From: Limnomonas spitsbergensis
Taxonomy: Eukaryota > Chlorophyta > Chlorophyceae > Chlamydomonadales
Length of the DNA: 64,000 bases
NCBI GenBank assembly: GCA_037349105.1
Contig: JAYJMM010000090.1
Location: 360,001-424,000 of the forward strand
Direction: 5' to 3'
Position numbers and translations under genes: made by a program. Under the pieces are notes generated by a model, which was not told the origin of the DNA, did no database searches, and was given only the letters and a program-made list of their open reading frames with translations. This document shows positions 42,837-53,824 of this stretch, one piece after another (within the stretch, counting starts at the first letter, position 1; every line of letters begins with the position of its first letter).

Positions 42837-43178
42837 ATGGTCTCTTTCGTCATGGCTGCCAATCCGTCTGACGGCGGCAAGGATCTTGCAGGCGCCTTTG
42901 CAGAGATCAGCGCGCGCATGGAGTGGCGCAAAGAGCACCACAAAGAGCAAAGCGCACAGAGCAGCGCAAATACAAGAACAGCGCAAAGAGCAAAGAACAG
43001 CACAAAGTGCTACGCAAAGACAAGAGCAGCACAAGGAACAAAGATCAGCACAAAGATCAGCGCACAGAGTAGCGCAAAGAGCACCGCAAAGAGCAAAGAT
43101 CAGCGCAAACGAGACAAGAAAAGACAAGAGCAGCGCCTAGCAGCACAAAGAGCACAGAGGCTGGTTGACAGGCTGTAA
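42837..43178 (+). CDS. Small basic Gln/Ala/Lys-rich protein, unknown
   Basis: About 113 residues, starting MVSFVMAANPSDGGKDL, followed by an AEISARMEWRKEHHKEQ helix and then a long AQSSAKSTAKSKDQ-like, positively charged, probably unstructured or helical tail ending QRAQRLVDRL. An in-frame upstream ATG at 42750 and a downstream one at 42852 are alternatives. Much of the tail comes from an AGCGCAAAGAGCA-like nucleotide repeat. This may explain the open frame, so it could be non-coding. It lies inside a TIR-bounded element. Confidence 0.35.
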   Translation: MVSFVMAANPSDGGKDLAGAFAEISARMEWRKEHHKEQSAQSSANTRTAQRAKNSTKCYAKTRAAQGTKISTKISAQSSAKSTAKSKDQRKRDKKRQEQRLAAQRAQRLVDRL

Positions 43179-43329
43179 TGTTAAGAGATTTGGTTTCGCC
43201 CGTACCCGAACATCTCGCGTGCTCAAGTGGAATTGCATTTGTTGTATTCCCCAGCACTCTGTTTCCAACCAGAAAAACTGACACCGGGATTAATCCCGGC
43301 GAGGCGCAGGTGGAATTGGGCCCCATGAC

Positions 43330-44330
43330 TACTCGACTTTCAATTCGGTTGGGCCAGTCACGTTTTCAATTGTTCTGGCGCTGTCCATGGGGGCCGTTAG
43401 GCTGCGGCCAGGTGTCACCGGCAGGCAACTTCATATCAATTGTGGATTTTGTATAAATTGCGCAGTCATGAAGGCCATGGCCATTGGGCCATGTGTTGCA
43501 TGTAGGGTGCCCTCACATAAGGAGCGGATCGTGCATGTTTGTTTTGTTGTCGAGCATCCCAGATGATGGATTGGTAAACAAAAGTCAATGACGTTACAAT
43601 TCTGGTAAACAAAATTAACGTAAGCCACGGTCCGTCTTTGGGTGTGCGGCCGTTCAACGATGCCTTACCTATAGGCCAGCAGGCTATGTCCCTTAAGACC
43701 CTGCTCTAAACGGAGAACGGAAGATTTAGAGTAGTCCAGCAGAGCATGAAATGAGACAAGGTAGCAAAATCTGGATACGTCTATGCTCTGAGTAGTCCGC
43801 TCCGCTCCGCTTCGATACGACAGGCAAGGAGTAGCAGTACTTTGTTGTCAACAACTTGTTTAGGCACATACTGACATTCAAAGACATGGTAATGGAGTAT
43901 AGGCAGCAGCAGCGTACCAATGCATTTAAACATAGAAGATAAAGATCGATTAAGAGGATCGCCCAACCGACTCCAAGGCTGAGTTGTCACCGTATCGAGC
44001 TGAGTTGGCAAGCACGTCGCCCGTTGTACAAGCGCGACTCTTGTGACAAGAGGTCCAACTCTGATCCGGGCTCTGATCCACATGTCTGGCTGAGCGCTGT
44101 CCAACTGCTAGCCGTCAGGGTGGGCATATTAGAGGACACAGTGTTTCAGTCCGCGCCCCCCCTCTCTATGTTCTGGTGATGGCCAGCCACGCCACGTGGC
44201 TGTATGTGTCGAAACGATCCCGGCTACCGGTACATAATCAACACCAAAGCCGTGAATGTTCACTACCGCCGTTCTCAAAATTTGAACCATTCTCCGCGCC
44301 CCATATCAAGGCAAGAGGACTCGGCTCATT
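43330..44330. other. No recognisable gene
   Basis: Short frames only. I see no splice-supported exon, RNA gene or array. Confidence 0.5.
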
Positions 44331-45250
44331 ATAAATTAAATTCCCGTGTGAAGCGTAGCGTAACGTATGTAAGGGATATTAGGGGGGTAAAATATGTAGG
44401 TGGCTGACTGAGTAAAAAATCAAACTTCTCCAATTGAAACATCATTTATGCAATTGATCATGCACGTTCTGCGTTATGTATTCACCGTGCCAGAAGTATG
44501 AAAAAGTGTGAACGTCGTCTTTTCGCTCGGAAAACTGTTCAAACGAAAATGTTTTCCACATCTGTCGAATAAAACTTCCGCATATTGCCCAAGGTCGCAG
44601 GCAATGTTTTCGGTAGGTTTTCGACAGTCTTTCGCACAGCTTTCACGACGCATGATTCTGACCCCCAATATGCGTGTAAATCCAGTATCCGTAGCTTCCC
44701 GAATCACTGGGAGACAGCATTTAATTACCAACCCGCGTTAGGTACATTAGACAACGTGGCAGATGTTGCGTGAATTCACATTTGCCGAACGACACGCGCG
44801 AGTACATTTCACGCTCACATTTTATTTCCGCATCACGTAAGCCAGTATTCCAGCCGAATCACTGATAGACAGCATTGAAATATTGTCAGGTGTTGTACCG
44901 AACTTCCCCAGTATTAGGGATGGACTCGAAATACGTTGCCTAAAAAGGAAATTCCCGTGTGAACTGTGGCGTAACGGAATTCTAGGGGGGTAAAATGTGT
45001 ATGAGTGCGTCTGATTGAGTAAAAATATGTTTTCTCCAATTGTAAAAATAATTGATGCAATGGATCATGCACGTACTGCGTGATGTATTCACCGTGCCAA
45101 AAGTATGAAAACGTGTGAATTCCGACTTTTCGCCCGAAAGTCCGATGAACGGCGAATGTTATCCGCAGACATCGCTTACCACTTTTGCTTATTTTTTGCA
45201 GGGTCGCTGGCAAGTTTTTCGGTAACCTCTTGACACTCGTTCGCGAAGCT
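44330..45250. repeat. Diverged tandem segmental duplication (~610 bp period)
   Basis: 44335-44760 and 44948-45250 align, sharing AATTCCCGTGTGAA, TATGTATTCACCGTGCCA / GATGTATTCACCGTGCCA and AAAAGTATGAAAACGTGTGAA-like blocks. Reading frames are not conserved between copies, so the unit looks non-coding. Confidence 0.75.
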
Positions 45251-45284
45251 TTCGCGACGATGTTCCGAAGCGTGGTAAGGTTAG

Positions 45285-45515
45285 CCTATCTAGTCGGTCT
45301 ACGGGTCTAGTAGGTCTATGGGCCTAGTAGGCCTAGTAGGTCTAAAGGCCTAGAAGGTCTAGTAGGTCTAGTAGGTCTAGAAGGTCTAGGTAGTCTAGGA
45401 GGTCTAGGAGGTATAGGAGGTATAGGATCATATAGGTCTAGGAGGTCTAGGAGGTCTAGGAGGTCTAGGAGGTCACCGATATAGGTCTTACAGGTCTAGT
45501 AGGTCTAGTATGTCA
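45285..45515. repeat. 9-bp repeat (GGTCTAGGA/GTAGGTCTA)n
   Basis: About 24 imperfect units of 'ggtctagga' or 'ggtctagta'. No coding signal. Confidence 0.93.
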
Positions 45516-45692
45516 AAATATATCAGACCACTCGGCACACAAACAATGAAGTGGAATCTCCCATTATACCGGTTGACCCTTCACTCGGGCCTTGTGACAA
45601 AGGAACCCACTCATAGTACAAGTGCGCATCTGCTGATGATGTGCCCAGCTACTAGTAAAGCACCCAACCGCTGGTGTCCGCCAAAGTAATAC

Positions 45693-47596
45693 ATGTGGCA
45701 TGTTGACATTCCAGCTGGTTCCCACATGTTCGACCGCACGATTGACAGTTTGTGCGGTGACAATGCACATTACACTTACAAAATTCGCCAAACAGGATGC
45801 TGGAAGATTCGCCAACTGGATCCTTTGGCTGTGTTTCCATTGGAGTTTGAGGTGAACGTTTCGTATTCTAAAATGACGCCGGCACAGATGCTCAGTTTCC
45901 TCTTATTTATTCTTTTGCCCATGCTGCAAGCGCCCATCCAAGGCGCCATACCATGGGCCATGATCGCGCCACTGTTGCTGCCCTTGTTTCAGACGGACGA
46001 CTCAGAGCTTGTGCAGCTAGTACTAGGAATCAAGTATCTGTTTCCTCACAATGTACGAGACTACCAGTCACCTTTCTTCGCTGAGCCCCGGACTGAAGAT
46101 CTGTGGGAGAATTTCATGCTGGTTCAATGTTATGATGTCAGATTGAATATTTTCCCGCCACGAAGCCTGTCATTGGGCCAACTAAACACACCCATAAGAG
46201 AAAACCACCGTGAGGAAATTGCTTCTTTCTTTTTGCCTCATGGTAACGGCGCGGATGTGGCTACGGCCCCAAGCTGCGTTGTTTCCTTAACATCCACGCC
46301 CCATAGGGCGTAGCTTTCTTTCTTTTTTTGTCAGATTGAAAGAAACACTTCGGATGGACAAGAGCTGTTTAACCGAGTTGTGCACAAGGCTGACGCCCTG
46401 GCTTGAGGGGGGTACCTCAAACTTCAAGAACCCCATCACTGTGCCCAAGAAGGTCGCCCTCTCCTTGTACCGACTGTCCGGAGAGGTCGTCCCATTCAGA
46501 ATCAAGGAAGACACATTTGGCGTGGCGAAGTCTACTGCTTGTAAAGTGTTCAAGCAATTTGTCATGGCTGTCATTCATGTGAGCCATCATGGCATGCATG
46601 CAACGCATGAAAACAAGCAAACAGCCCCAAGCAAAAGATCCTTGCGTCCTTAATTTAATAGTGTTCATGCATTCTGATATCTTACATTTCCAATTGAACT
46701 GCAGGCCATGCGAGATTCATTCCTGCGGCTCCCTGATGCTGCGCGAAGGACTGTTATCAAGGAAGGTTCTGCGAAGCAAGGTTTTGTTAATTGCCAAGGG
46801 GCTATTGATTGCTCACACATAAAAATACAGTTACCTAACGTGCCTTTCGCTGAAGATTACTATTGTGTGCGGAAAGGCTGTAAGACCATTCAGATGCAAG
46901 CTGTGTGTGATCACGAGGGCATTTTTTGGGATGTGTCTGTGCCAGGTAGACCTGGATCTGTCCATAATGTGCGTATCCTCACCAATTCTGGTATTTTTCG
47001 TGACCATGCCTTGATTTTAGGCACTGAGGCGAAGACGTTACGCACCGGCGAGAGGGTTAAGCCTTGTCTTTTAGGTGACTCAGGTTACCCAGCATCACCA
47101 TGGTTGTCCAATTCCCTGGTCATGATGTGTATGCATACCCCTAGCCTTGAGGCAGTTTAATTTTATTCATTCTAGCGTCCGCATGGTTATTGAACGGGCT
47201 TTTGGGCGTTGCAATAGTTGCAAGGGCCGCTGGAGAATCATGCTTTCAAAGATGCGGCATCATATTGGGATGGTTCCTCTCATCTTTTTGTGCTGTATTA
47301 TTTTGCAGGATTGGCTAACCAGTAAATTAGATACTTTTGATGTTTTTCCTGTTGAAGCTACTGTACCTGATGGTCAGCAAGCTAATGTGGCTAATAAAAA
47401 CACGGATGTTGTTGCCCTTGATGGTTCTGCCTCGAGGGAGAAATTACAAAATCGTATTTTTCTGGATCGATGTAGGATTGATAAGCGTAGAAAGGAGATG
47501 TCTGTCCTGGCCCGGGACAAGGCTTTGTTTTCCAACAGAAGTGCTGCCGCTCTATTGCTGATTTTGGGCAGGAATATTAGGCAGAGGCAAGTGTAA
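45693..47596 (+). pseudogene. Harbinger/PIF-like DDE transposase, interrupted
   Basis: DDE-superfamily nuclease of a Harbinger-type DNA transposon. After a Leu-rich N-terminal part it reads DLWENFMLVQCYDVRL, then KETLRMDKSCLTELCTRL (helix-turn-helix region), FGVAKSTACKVF, GAIDCSHIKIQLP (first Asp), LLGDSGYPASPWL (second Asp) and VRMVIERAFGRC (Glu). A 126-bp GT-AG intron at 46579-46704 keeps frame. Two defects are seen. A 193-bp insertion with 12-bp duplication (46136-46340) splits DVRL from KETLRM. The frame also shifts by one base between GDSGYPASPWL (ends ~47112) and RQFNFIHSSVRMVIE (from 47150), with a stop in each frame. Terminal inverted repeats were not found. Confidence 0.85.
46148..46328 (+). 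mobile_element. Family A insertion inside transposase gene, copy 2
   Basis: The flanks are a perfect 12-bp direct repeat TGTCAGATTGAA (46136-46147 and 46329-46340). Excising one repeat plus the insert restores the transposase frame exactly. The right half (46242-46328) is the family sequence GGTAACGGCGCGGATGTGGC...GGGCGTAGCTTTC. The left 93 bp are not shared with other copies. It begins GGTAACGG and is followed by a pyrimidine tract and GTCAG, yet removing that GT-AG span would not restore frame. Confidence 0.85.
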
Positions 47597-47628
47597 ATTG
47601 GGAGACGTCAAACTGTTTCACTTGCAAT

Positions 47629-48384
47629 TCAAATTTGTCCCGTCCTTTTAGTTTTTTCTTTGTTTTTCTCCCATCTGAAAAGTTGTGCGCCCACGCGGCC
47701 GAGCTTTGAGCGGGCCCAGAGGTGTAACGTTATTACGGCTGATTTCTTCTCCTCTAGCTCATTCTCCACTTCCACGTGTAGCTCGGCCACTCGCAATAGC
47801 TCCTCTCTGCTCCAGATCGTCCTAACTTCGCATTCCAAGGGAGGAGCAGACACAGCCTTACGAGCCTTCTTGGCAGGCTGGCTAGTGCCAACCAGCAGGC
47901 TAGGGGCAGCAGGCCGGCTAGGGGCAGCAGGCCGGCTAGGGGCAGCCTTGTCAAAGGCAGGCATGGCTGCAGCAGCACCCTGAGGGTAAGGGTGGCTCAT
48001 CAAATGCACTGGCCAAAGCCCCATTTGCTGAAGATGCCCATGTTGTTGTTGCTGCCAAGGCTGGTGTGGCTGCGACGGCTGTTGTTGCTGCCACAATTGC
48101 GGTTTTTGGGCCTGCTGAAAGTGGGGCAGCGTATGCAACGCCACCGGCCGCATGATGCCATGTTGTTCCTGCTGCATGGAGCGATGCTGTCCCTGCTGCA
48201 TGAAGGCATATTCCGCCTGCTGCATGAGGCCTTGATCCTGTGGATAAGAGGCACTCGCGGGAGCCGCCAGTCCGACGAGTCGGTCCTGAGTCATTTCGGC
48301 ATCGAAATCACTGGGGTTCTGAAAGGGTGTGGCCTCTGTGTAACCCCAGAGGTCGGACGACTCTCTTCTTGACATACGGCACAA
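47629..48384 (-). CDS. Gln-rich ORF tail-to-tail with the transposase
   Basis: About 250 residues, starting MCRMSRRESSDLWGYTEA. The middle is Gln/His-rich (QQAEYAFMQQGQH, QQQQPSQPHQPWQQQQ), with a PSRPAAPSRPAAPS direct repeat. Then come a basic patch (AKKARKAV) and a probable coiled coil (EELLRVAELHVEVENELEEK). Harbinger elements often encode a second, DNA-binding protein; position and orientation fit that role, but no Myb/SANT motif is clear. The last ~35 codons run through a family B repeat at 47684-47744, so the native C-terminus is probably lost. Confidence 0.45.
   Translation of the reverse strand: MCRMSRRESSDLWGYTEATPFQNPSDFDAEMTQDRLVGLAAPASASYPQDQGLMQQAEYAFMQQGQHRSMQQEQHGIMRPVALHTLPHFQQAQKPQLWQQQQPSQPHQPWQQQQHGHLQQMGLWPVHLMSHPYPQGAAAAMPAFDKAAPSRPAAPSRPAAPSLLVGTSQPAKKARKAVSAPPLECEVRTIWSREELLRVAELHVEVENELEEKKSAVITLHLWARSKLGRVGAQLFRWEKNKEKTKRTGQI
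47684..47744 (-). mobile_element. Dispersed element family B, fragment
   Basis: On the minus strand it reads TAACGTTACACCTCTGGGCC, then GCTCGGCCGCGTGGGCGC. It truncates the Gln-rich ORF. Confidence 0.7.
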
Positions 48385-48529
48385 GCAAGAAAGTAGTAGT
48401 GACGTTCCGTCAGCCCAGACAGACAGTCGATTTCCGTGGAAGAAGCAGAATGAAATAACAATAAAAATAAAACAGAATGAGCGCAGGGCTCAAAACATAA
48501 GGATGTGAAGTATTGTCCAGCTGGCGTTT

Positions 48530-49668
48530 GGAGCGGTGTCCCCCAAACTCACTTCGGGTCTAGCAGCCTGTTTCTGATAGACTGCGGAGGAAAAAAAGTA
48601 CGACGGTCTAATGGCCTGCGGAAGAGTTCCGCAGAGGTCGTTTCTGATTGGACCCTGCGGAACGAGACCGTGCAGGGTTCAGGAGTACTGTAGTATTGCC
48701 GATTGTGTGCACATTATCCCTTCCTTTCTCTTTCTCTTTACAACGTGTCGACCACATCTCTTCCTAATAACAATATGCCTCCAATGGCAGTCAGTACCCT
48801 CGGTCTTATCCTCGAAGGTCGTAGAAGGATGCCTGACGCGGCCTTTGTCCAGGGTCGCCGCCGCGGCCACTGCCCGATAGGTTTATGGACAGAAAAAATA
48901 CAGGGGTTCTAATATATAATTAATGTCAATTCGAAGGCCTAAATGTTCCGCAGACTGTCAGCCTGTTTCTGATTGACTGCGGAACTCCTCCGCAGGCCCT
49001 GTCGTGCAGAAACGGGGTCTGTGGAACTGCTCCGCAGGCCTTTAGAAGATCCACGTGCGGCCTTTTTTCCGAGGACCCCCCCCCCTCCTCGGAACTTCCA
49101 CAGACTGCGGAACATTTCAGGCCTTCGAATTGACATTAATTATATATTAGGACCCCTGTATTTTTCTGTCCATGGACCTATCGGGCAGTGGCCGCGGCGC
49201 CGACCCTGGACAAAGGCCGCGTCATGCATCCTTCTACGACCTTCGAGGATAAGACCGAGGGTACCGACAGCCATTGGAGGCATATCCGCATATTGTTATT
49301 AGGAAGAGATATGGTCGAAACGTTGTGAAGAGAAAGAGATATGAAGGGATAATGTGCACACAATCGGCAATACTACAGTACGCCATGAACCCTGCACGGT
49401 CTCGTTCCGCAGGGTCCAATCAGAAACGACCTCTGCGGAACTCTTCCGCAGGCCATTAGACCGTCGTACTTTTTTTTCCTCCGCAGTCAATCAGAAACAG
49501 GCTGTGTGAAAGTTCCGAGGGGGGTCCTCGGAAAAAAGGCCGCACGTGGGTCTTCTAAAGGCCTGCGGAGCAGTTCCACAGACCCCGTTTCTGTACGACA
49601 GGGCTTGCGGAGGAGTTCCGCAGTCAATCAGAAACAGGCTGTAGGACCCGAAGTGGTTTTGGGTGACG
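48530..49668. mobile_element. Complex foldback element (~1.1 kb)
   Basis: Outer ends are inverted: CACTTCGGGTCTAGCAGCCT on the left, and on the right, reverse-complemented, CACTTCGGGTCCTACAGCCT. Inside, block A (about 48575-48920) is inverted as A' (about 49140-49500). Block B (about 48958-49110) is inverted as B' (about 49497-49640), giving the order A-B-A'-B'. Short palindromes of the type CTGCGGAACTCTTCCGCAG recur at block edges. No protein-coding frame is credible. Confidence 0.85.
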
Positions 49669-49736
49669 TTTGGGCAGAAGCGGCGGGGACATCAACCGTC
49701 GACTCGACTGACTTCAGCGTCCAATGGAAACGTTTT

Positions 49737-49782
49737 CGTCGGAGCGGTCTAGCTGGCGCCTAGCTGGCATCCCGCTCCGACG
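49737..49782. other. TCGGAGCGG...CCGCTCCGA hairpin
   Basis: Arms 'gtcggagcgg' and 'ccgctccgac' surround two direct 'tagctggc' repeats, just right of the foldback element. Confidence 0.5.
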
Positions 49783-49870
49783 TCAAAACAACCAATTCCA
49801 CTGGCGAGTTTTGATTCCTTAATCAGGGTTGGTTGAAATGCAGTTGGCCACAAAGGATTCCTTAATCCGT

Positions 49871-52800
49871 TTGGTGTTTCCACTGAAATCGTACTGGAAC
49901 CAACGAAGGAAAGGGACAGTCAGCTGTCGCGCCACCCCTACACGATCTAGATCGGACCTCAAATGAATCGAATCCTCTTGCATGGCGACATCAAGCGGTC
50001 ATGGTCCGCACAATGGTGCTAATAAACGCCATAGCAATATCGCCGCATGCTTGCACGACTTAGCTTTCTCGCAAGTCCAGAAGGCAACTACGCAAACGCG
50101 GGAACTAGCCCGTTCGCGTTATAATCCCACATGCCTGGTGCTCTGTCGCCATCCATTATGCACCGATTACGCACCGATGATGCACCTTTGCAATCTCCGC
50201 ACCACAAGTGCCGCCTCTGGTTTCTATCAGACACGTAAAGAGCGGCGAAAGCATGCTAAGATCTTCAATGTTGTGAGCGCATAATGACAAAGTCGGCAAC
50301 AAACTTTCGGATTAACTAATCCTGGTCCTCGACGAGGATTAAGCTATTCTTTTTCGGAGGCTTAATCCGTCCTTAATCCGTGTCAGTTGCCGTCGGTTGC
50401 CTCATTCAGCGTCCTTAATCCGTGTCGGTTTGGTCGGGAATCGCCAGTGGAAACACGGTCTTTGGACGCCAGACCGAAACGCGAAATACGTATTGCTGTA
50501 CTGTTGAGTGTTTGTGTACTTTGTTACACATTTCGCAGTGCACTTAAACCGCACCTGCCATTTTTATCCATCGACGATACGATCCCCGTGAATCTGACCT
50601 GCTGATATACGCCACATCTGTCACGAACACAACGTAGCCAACAATGCCTTCTGATGACCATGCCCCTGCTTCTGATCGCCACACTGCTATCATGTAACAG
50701 CGTCTTTGCCAAGCACGCTGCCGTGTACCCTCGTCTAGAGATCAACACACTCATGGAGAAACGCAAGTTCTCGAAGCATGCCGATCTGCTCATCCTGGCA
50801 TTTCAAGCGATGCAGGTTCTTAACACGAGCGATTACGACTCATACTATCAAATTGCGTCCATCCATGGAGCCCCTGCTGGCCCGTACAAGAATGCTGCCA
50901 ACTTGACACACCCCTACAACACAAGCGCCACCAACCGGTGGTTTGGCTACTGCCCTCACGGAGCGACCATCTTCCCTTCGTGGCACCGTGAGTCACACTC
51001 CTGCTCAGTGGTATGAACAACCACGCGCATTCGCGCCGGGCAGCCAGATACGACCAGCAATGCGTCATAACATATCTCAATAATGTTGCCTGTTGCCCTG
51101 CTGCTGCGCGGCATGTATTGTTGCAACCTCAGATTGGAATTCCTGCTGCATGTGACACACGGTTAAAATTGTCCATGCCAACAGTTAGATTGGCTGGGTG
51201 ATAGAGAGCGAGAGAGTTGCCTGCTGCGTACCTGTCGCAGAGGACTGCCTATCTGCCTGTGAATACAACTCTGTCTTACCGCGAGGGGTTGTCCGACCGA
51301 CTGCCTTCCCCATCCACATCAAAAACGAATATTCCATGACTCTCACACCTCGGAACACCCGCCGCACATTGCGGCTCCTAGTATCCTTGGGCCCATTCAC
51401 CTCACGGGATTCACTTTGATGCTTCATTCCCTTGATGCTTCCTATAGTCCTGGCTGGCCGTAGTTACAAACAGTTGGGATTGTTTTGTTTGTTGTGTGCA
51501 AGTGTACGGCTGTTTTGAAAATACCGTTGCATAACATAAAAACAAAAAGCGAACAAACTCTGCCTAGAGAAAAAAATACCCCTCCCTCTCTCCCAACTAA
51601 TCCTCTCTACTGCATCTCTCAAACAGACCCTGCTGTCAATTAATTCTGCAACCTGCAATGCTAGAAGAGAGTAACACCCACCCCTTGACCTGATCCAGTT
51701 CCACTGCACTTGCAACTTGCAATTCAAACAGGCTATCAAAAACCCACTCTCAGCCCCAAACCCTTGACCCGCAAGACAAAACCTTTCTACTTGATAGACC
51801 AGATTTGCCTCATAGGAGTTGGTAGCGAAAAATGCGGGGCCCCATGCTTGGTGTTTCCACTGAAATCGTATTGGAACCAACGAAGGAAAGGGACAGTCAG
51901 CTGTCGCGCCACCCCTACACGATCTAGATCGGACCTCAAATGAATCGAATCCTCTTGCATGGCGACATCAAGCGGTCATGGTCCGCACAATGGTGCTAAT
52001 AAACGCCATAGCAATATCGCCGCATGCTTGCACGACTTAGCTTTCTCGCAAGTCCAGAAGGCAACTACGCAAACGCGGGAACTAGCCCGTTCGCGTTATA
52101 ATCCCACATGCCTGGTGCTCTGTCGCCATCCATTATGCACCGATTACGCACCGATGATGCACCTTTGCGATCTCCGCACCACAAGTGCCGCCTGGTTTCT
52201 ATCAGACACGTAAAGAGCGGCGAAAGCATGCTAAGATCTTTAATGTTGTGAGCGCATAATGACAAAGTCGGCAGCAAACTGTCGGATTAACTAATCCTGG
52301 TCCTCGACGAGGATTAAGCTATTCTTTTTCGGAGGCTTAATCCGTCCTTGATCCGTGTCAGTTGCCGTCGGTTGCCTCATTCAGCGTCCTTAATCCGTGT
52401 CGGTTTGGTCGGGAATCGCCAGTGGAAACACGGTCTTTGGACGCCAGACCAAAACGCGAAATACGTATTGCTGTACTGTTGAGTGTTTGTGTACTTTGTT
52501 ACACATTCCGCAGTGCACTTAAACCGCACCTGCCATTTTTATCCATCGACGATACGATCCCCGTGAATCTGACCTGCTGATATACGCCACATCTGTCACG
52601 AACACAACGTAGCCAACAATGCCTTCTTTGATGACCATGCCCCTGCTTCTGATCGCCACACTGCTATCATGTAACAGCGTCTTTGCCAAGCACGCTGCCG
52701 TGTACCCTCGTCTAGAGATCAACACACTCATGGAGAAACGCAAGTTCTCGAAGCATGCCGATCTGCTCATCCTGGCATTTCAAGCGATGCAGGTTCTTAA

Positions 52801-53824
52801 CACGAGCGATTACGACTCATACTATCAAATTGCGTCCATCCATGGAGCCCCTGCTGGCCCGTACAAGAATGCTGCCAACTTGACACACCCCTACAACACA
52901 AGCGCCACCAACCGGTGGTTTGGCTACTGCCCTCACGGAGCGACCATCTTCCCTTCGTGGCACCGTGAGTCACACTCCTGCTCAGTGGTATGAACAACCA
53001 CGCGCATTCGCGCCGGGCAGCCAGATACGACCAGCAATGCGTCATAACATATCTCAATAATGTTGCCTGTTGCCCTGCTGCTGCGCGGCATGTATTGTTG
53101 CAACCTCAGATTGGAATTCCTGCTGCATGTGACACACGGTTAAAATTGTCCATGCCAACAGTTAGATTGGCTGGGTGATAGAGAGCGAGAGAGTTGCCTG
53201 CTGCGTACCTGTCGCAGAGGACTGCCTATCTGCCTGTGAATACAACTCTGTCTTACCGCGAGGGGTTGTCCGACCGACTGCCTTCCCCTTCCACATCAAA
53301 AACGAATATTCCATGACTCTCACACCTCGGAACACCCGCCGCACATTGCGGCTCCTAGTATCCTTGGGCCCATTCACCTCACGGGATTCACTTTGATGCT
53401 TCATTCCCTTGATGCTTCCTATAGTCCTGGCTGGCCGTAGTTACAAACAGTTGGGATTGTTTTGTTTGTTGTGTGCAAGTGTACGGCTGTTTTGAAAATA
53501 CCGTTGCATAACATAAAAACAAAAAGCGAACAGACTCTGCCTAGAGAAAAAAATACCACTCCCTCTCTCCCAACTAATCCTCTCTACTGCATCTCTCAAA
53601 CAGACCCTGCTGTCAATTAATTCTGCAACCTGCAATGCTAGAAGAGAGTAACACCCACCCCTTGACCTGATCCAGTTCCACTGCACTTGCAACTTGCAAT
53701 TCAAACAGGCTATCAAAAACCCACTCTCAGCCCCAAACCCTTGACCCGCAAGACAAAACCTTTCTACTTGATAGACCAGATTTGCCTCATAGGAGTTGGT
53801 AGCGAAAAATGCGGGGCCCCATGC
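49871..53824 (+). repeat. 1977-bp direct tandem duplication
   Basis: 49871-51847 and 51848-53824 are almost identical, with a few substitutions and 2-3-bp indels, so the duplication is recent. The unit contains the presumed promoter region, the first tyrosinase exon and the start of intron 1. The junction shows only 2-3 bp of microhomology (CTT). Confidence 0.97.
50654..50987 (+). pseudogene. Duplicated first exon of tyrosinase (upstream copy)
   Basis: It encodes the same signal peptide and first copper-site segment as 52619-52964, including SIHGAPAGPY and FPSWHR, and keeps the GTGAGT donor. A 2-bp deletion after the outer ATG (50644) puts that ATG out of frame. The inner ATG at 50654 (MTMPLLLIATLL) is intact. 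The downstream exons are not duplicated. It is therefore either a truncated copy or an alternative first exon that could splice to 54163 by skipping copy two. Confidence 0.85.

Larger units (their letters stand above)
42547..43328. mobile_element. TIR element (~780 bp) carrying one ORF
   Basis: Inverted ends are TCATGGGCCCAATTCCACCT (42547) and, reverse-complemented from the right end at 43328, TCATGGGGCCCAATTCCACC. The element holds a strong hairpin (42652-42734) and the ORF at 42837-43178. No transposase motif is seen; a clear target duplication was not identified. Confidence 0.65.

Noticed and set aside
46243..46334. Family A sequence in the transposase as a functional intron
   Set aside because: Although bounded by GT and AG, removing this span leaves 101 extra bases and breaks the frame. 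A simple insertion with target duplication explains it better.
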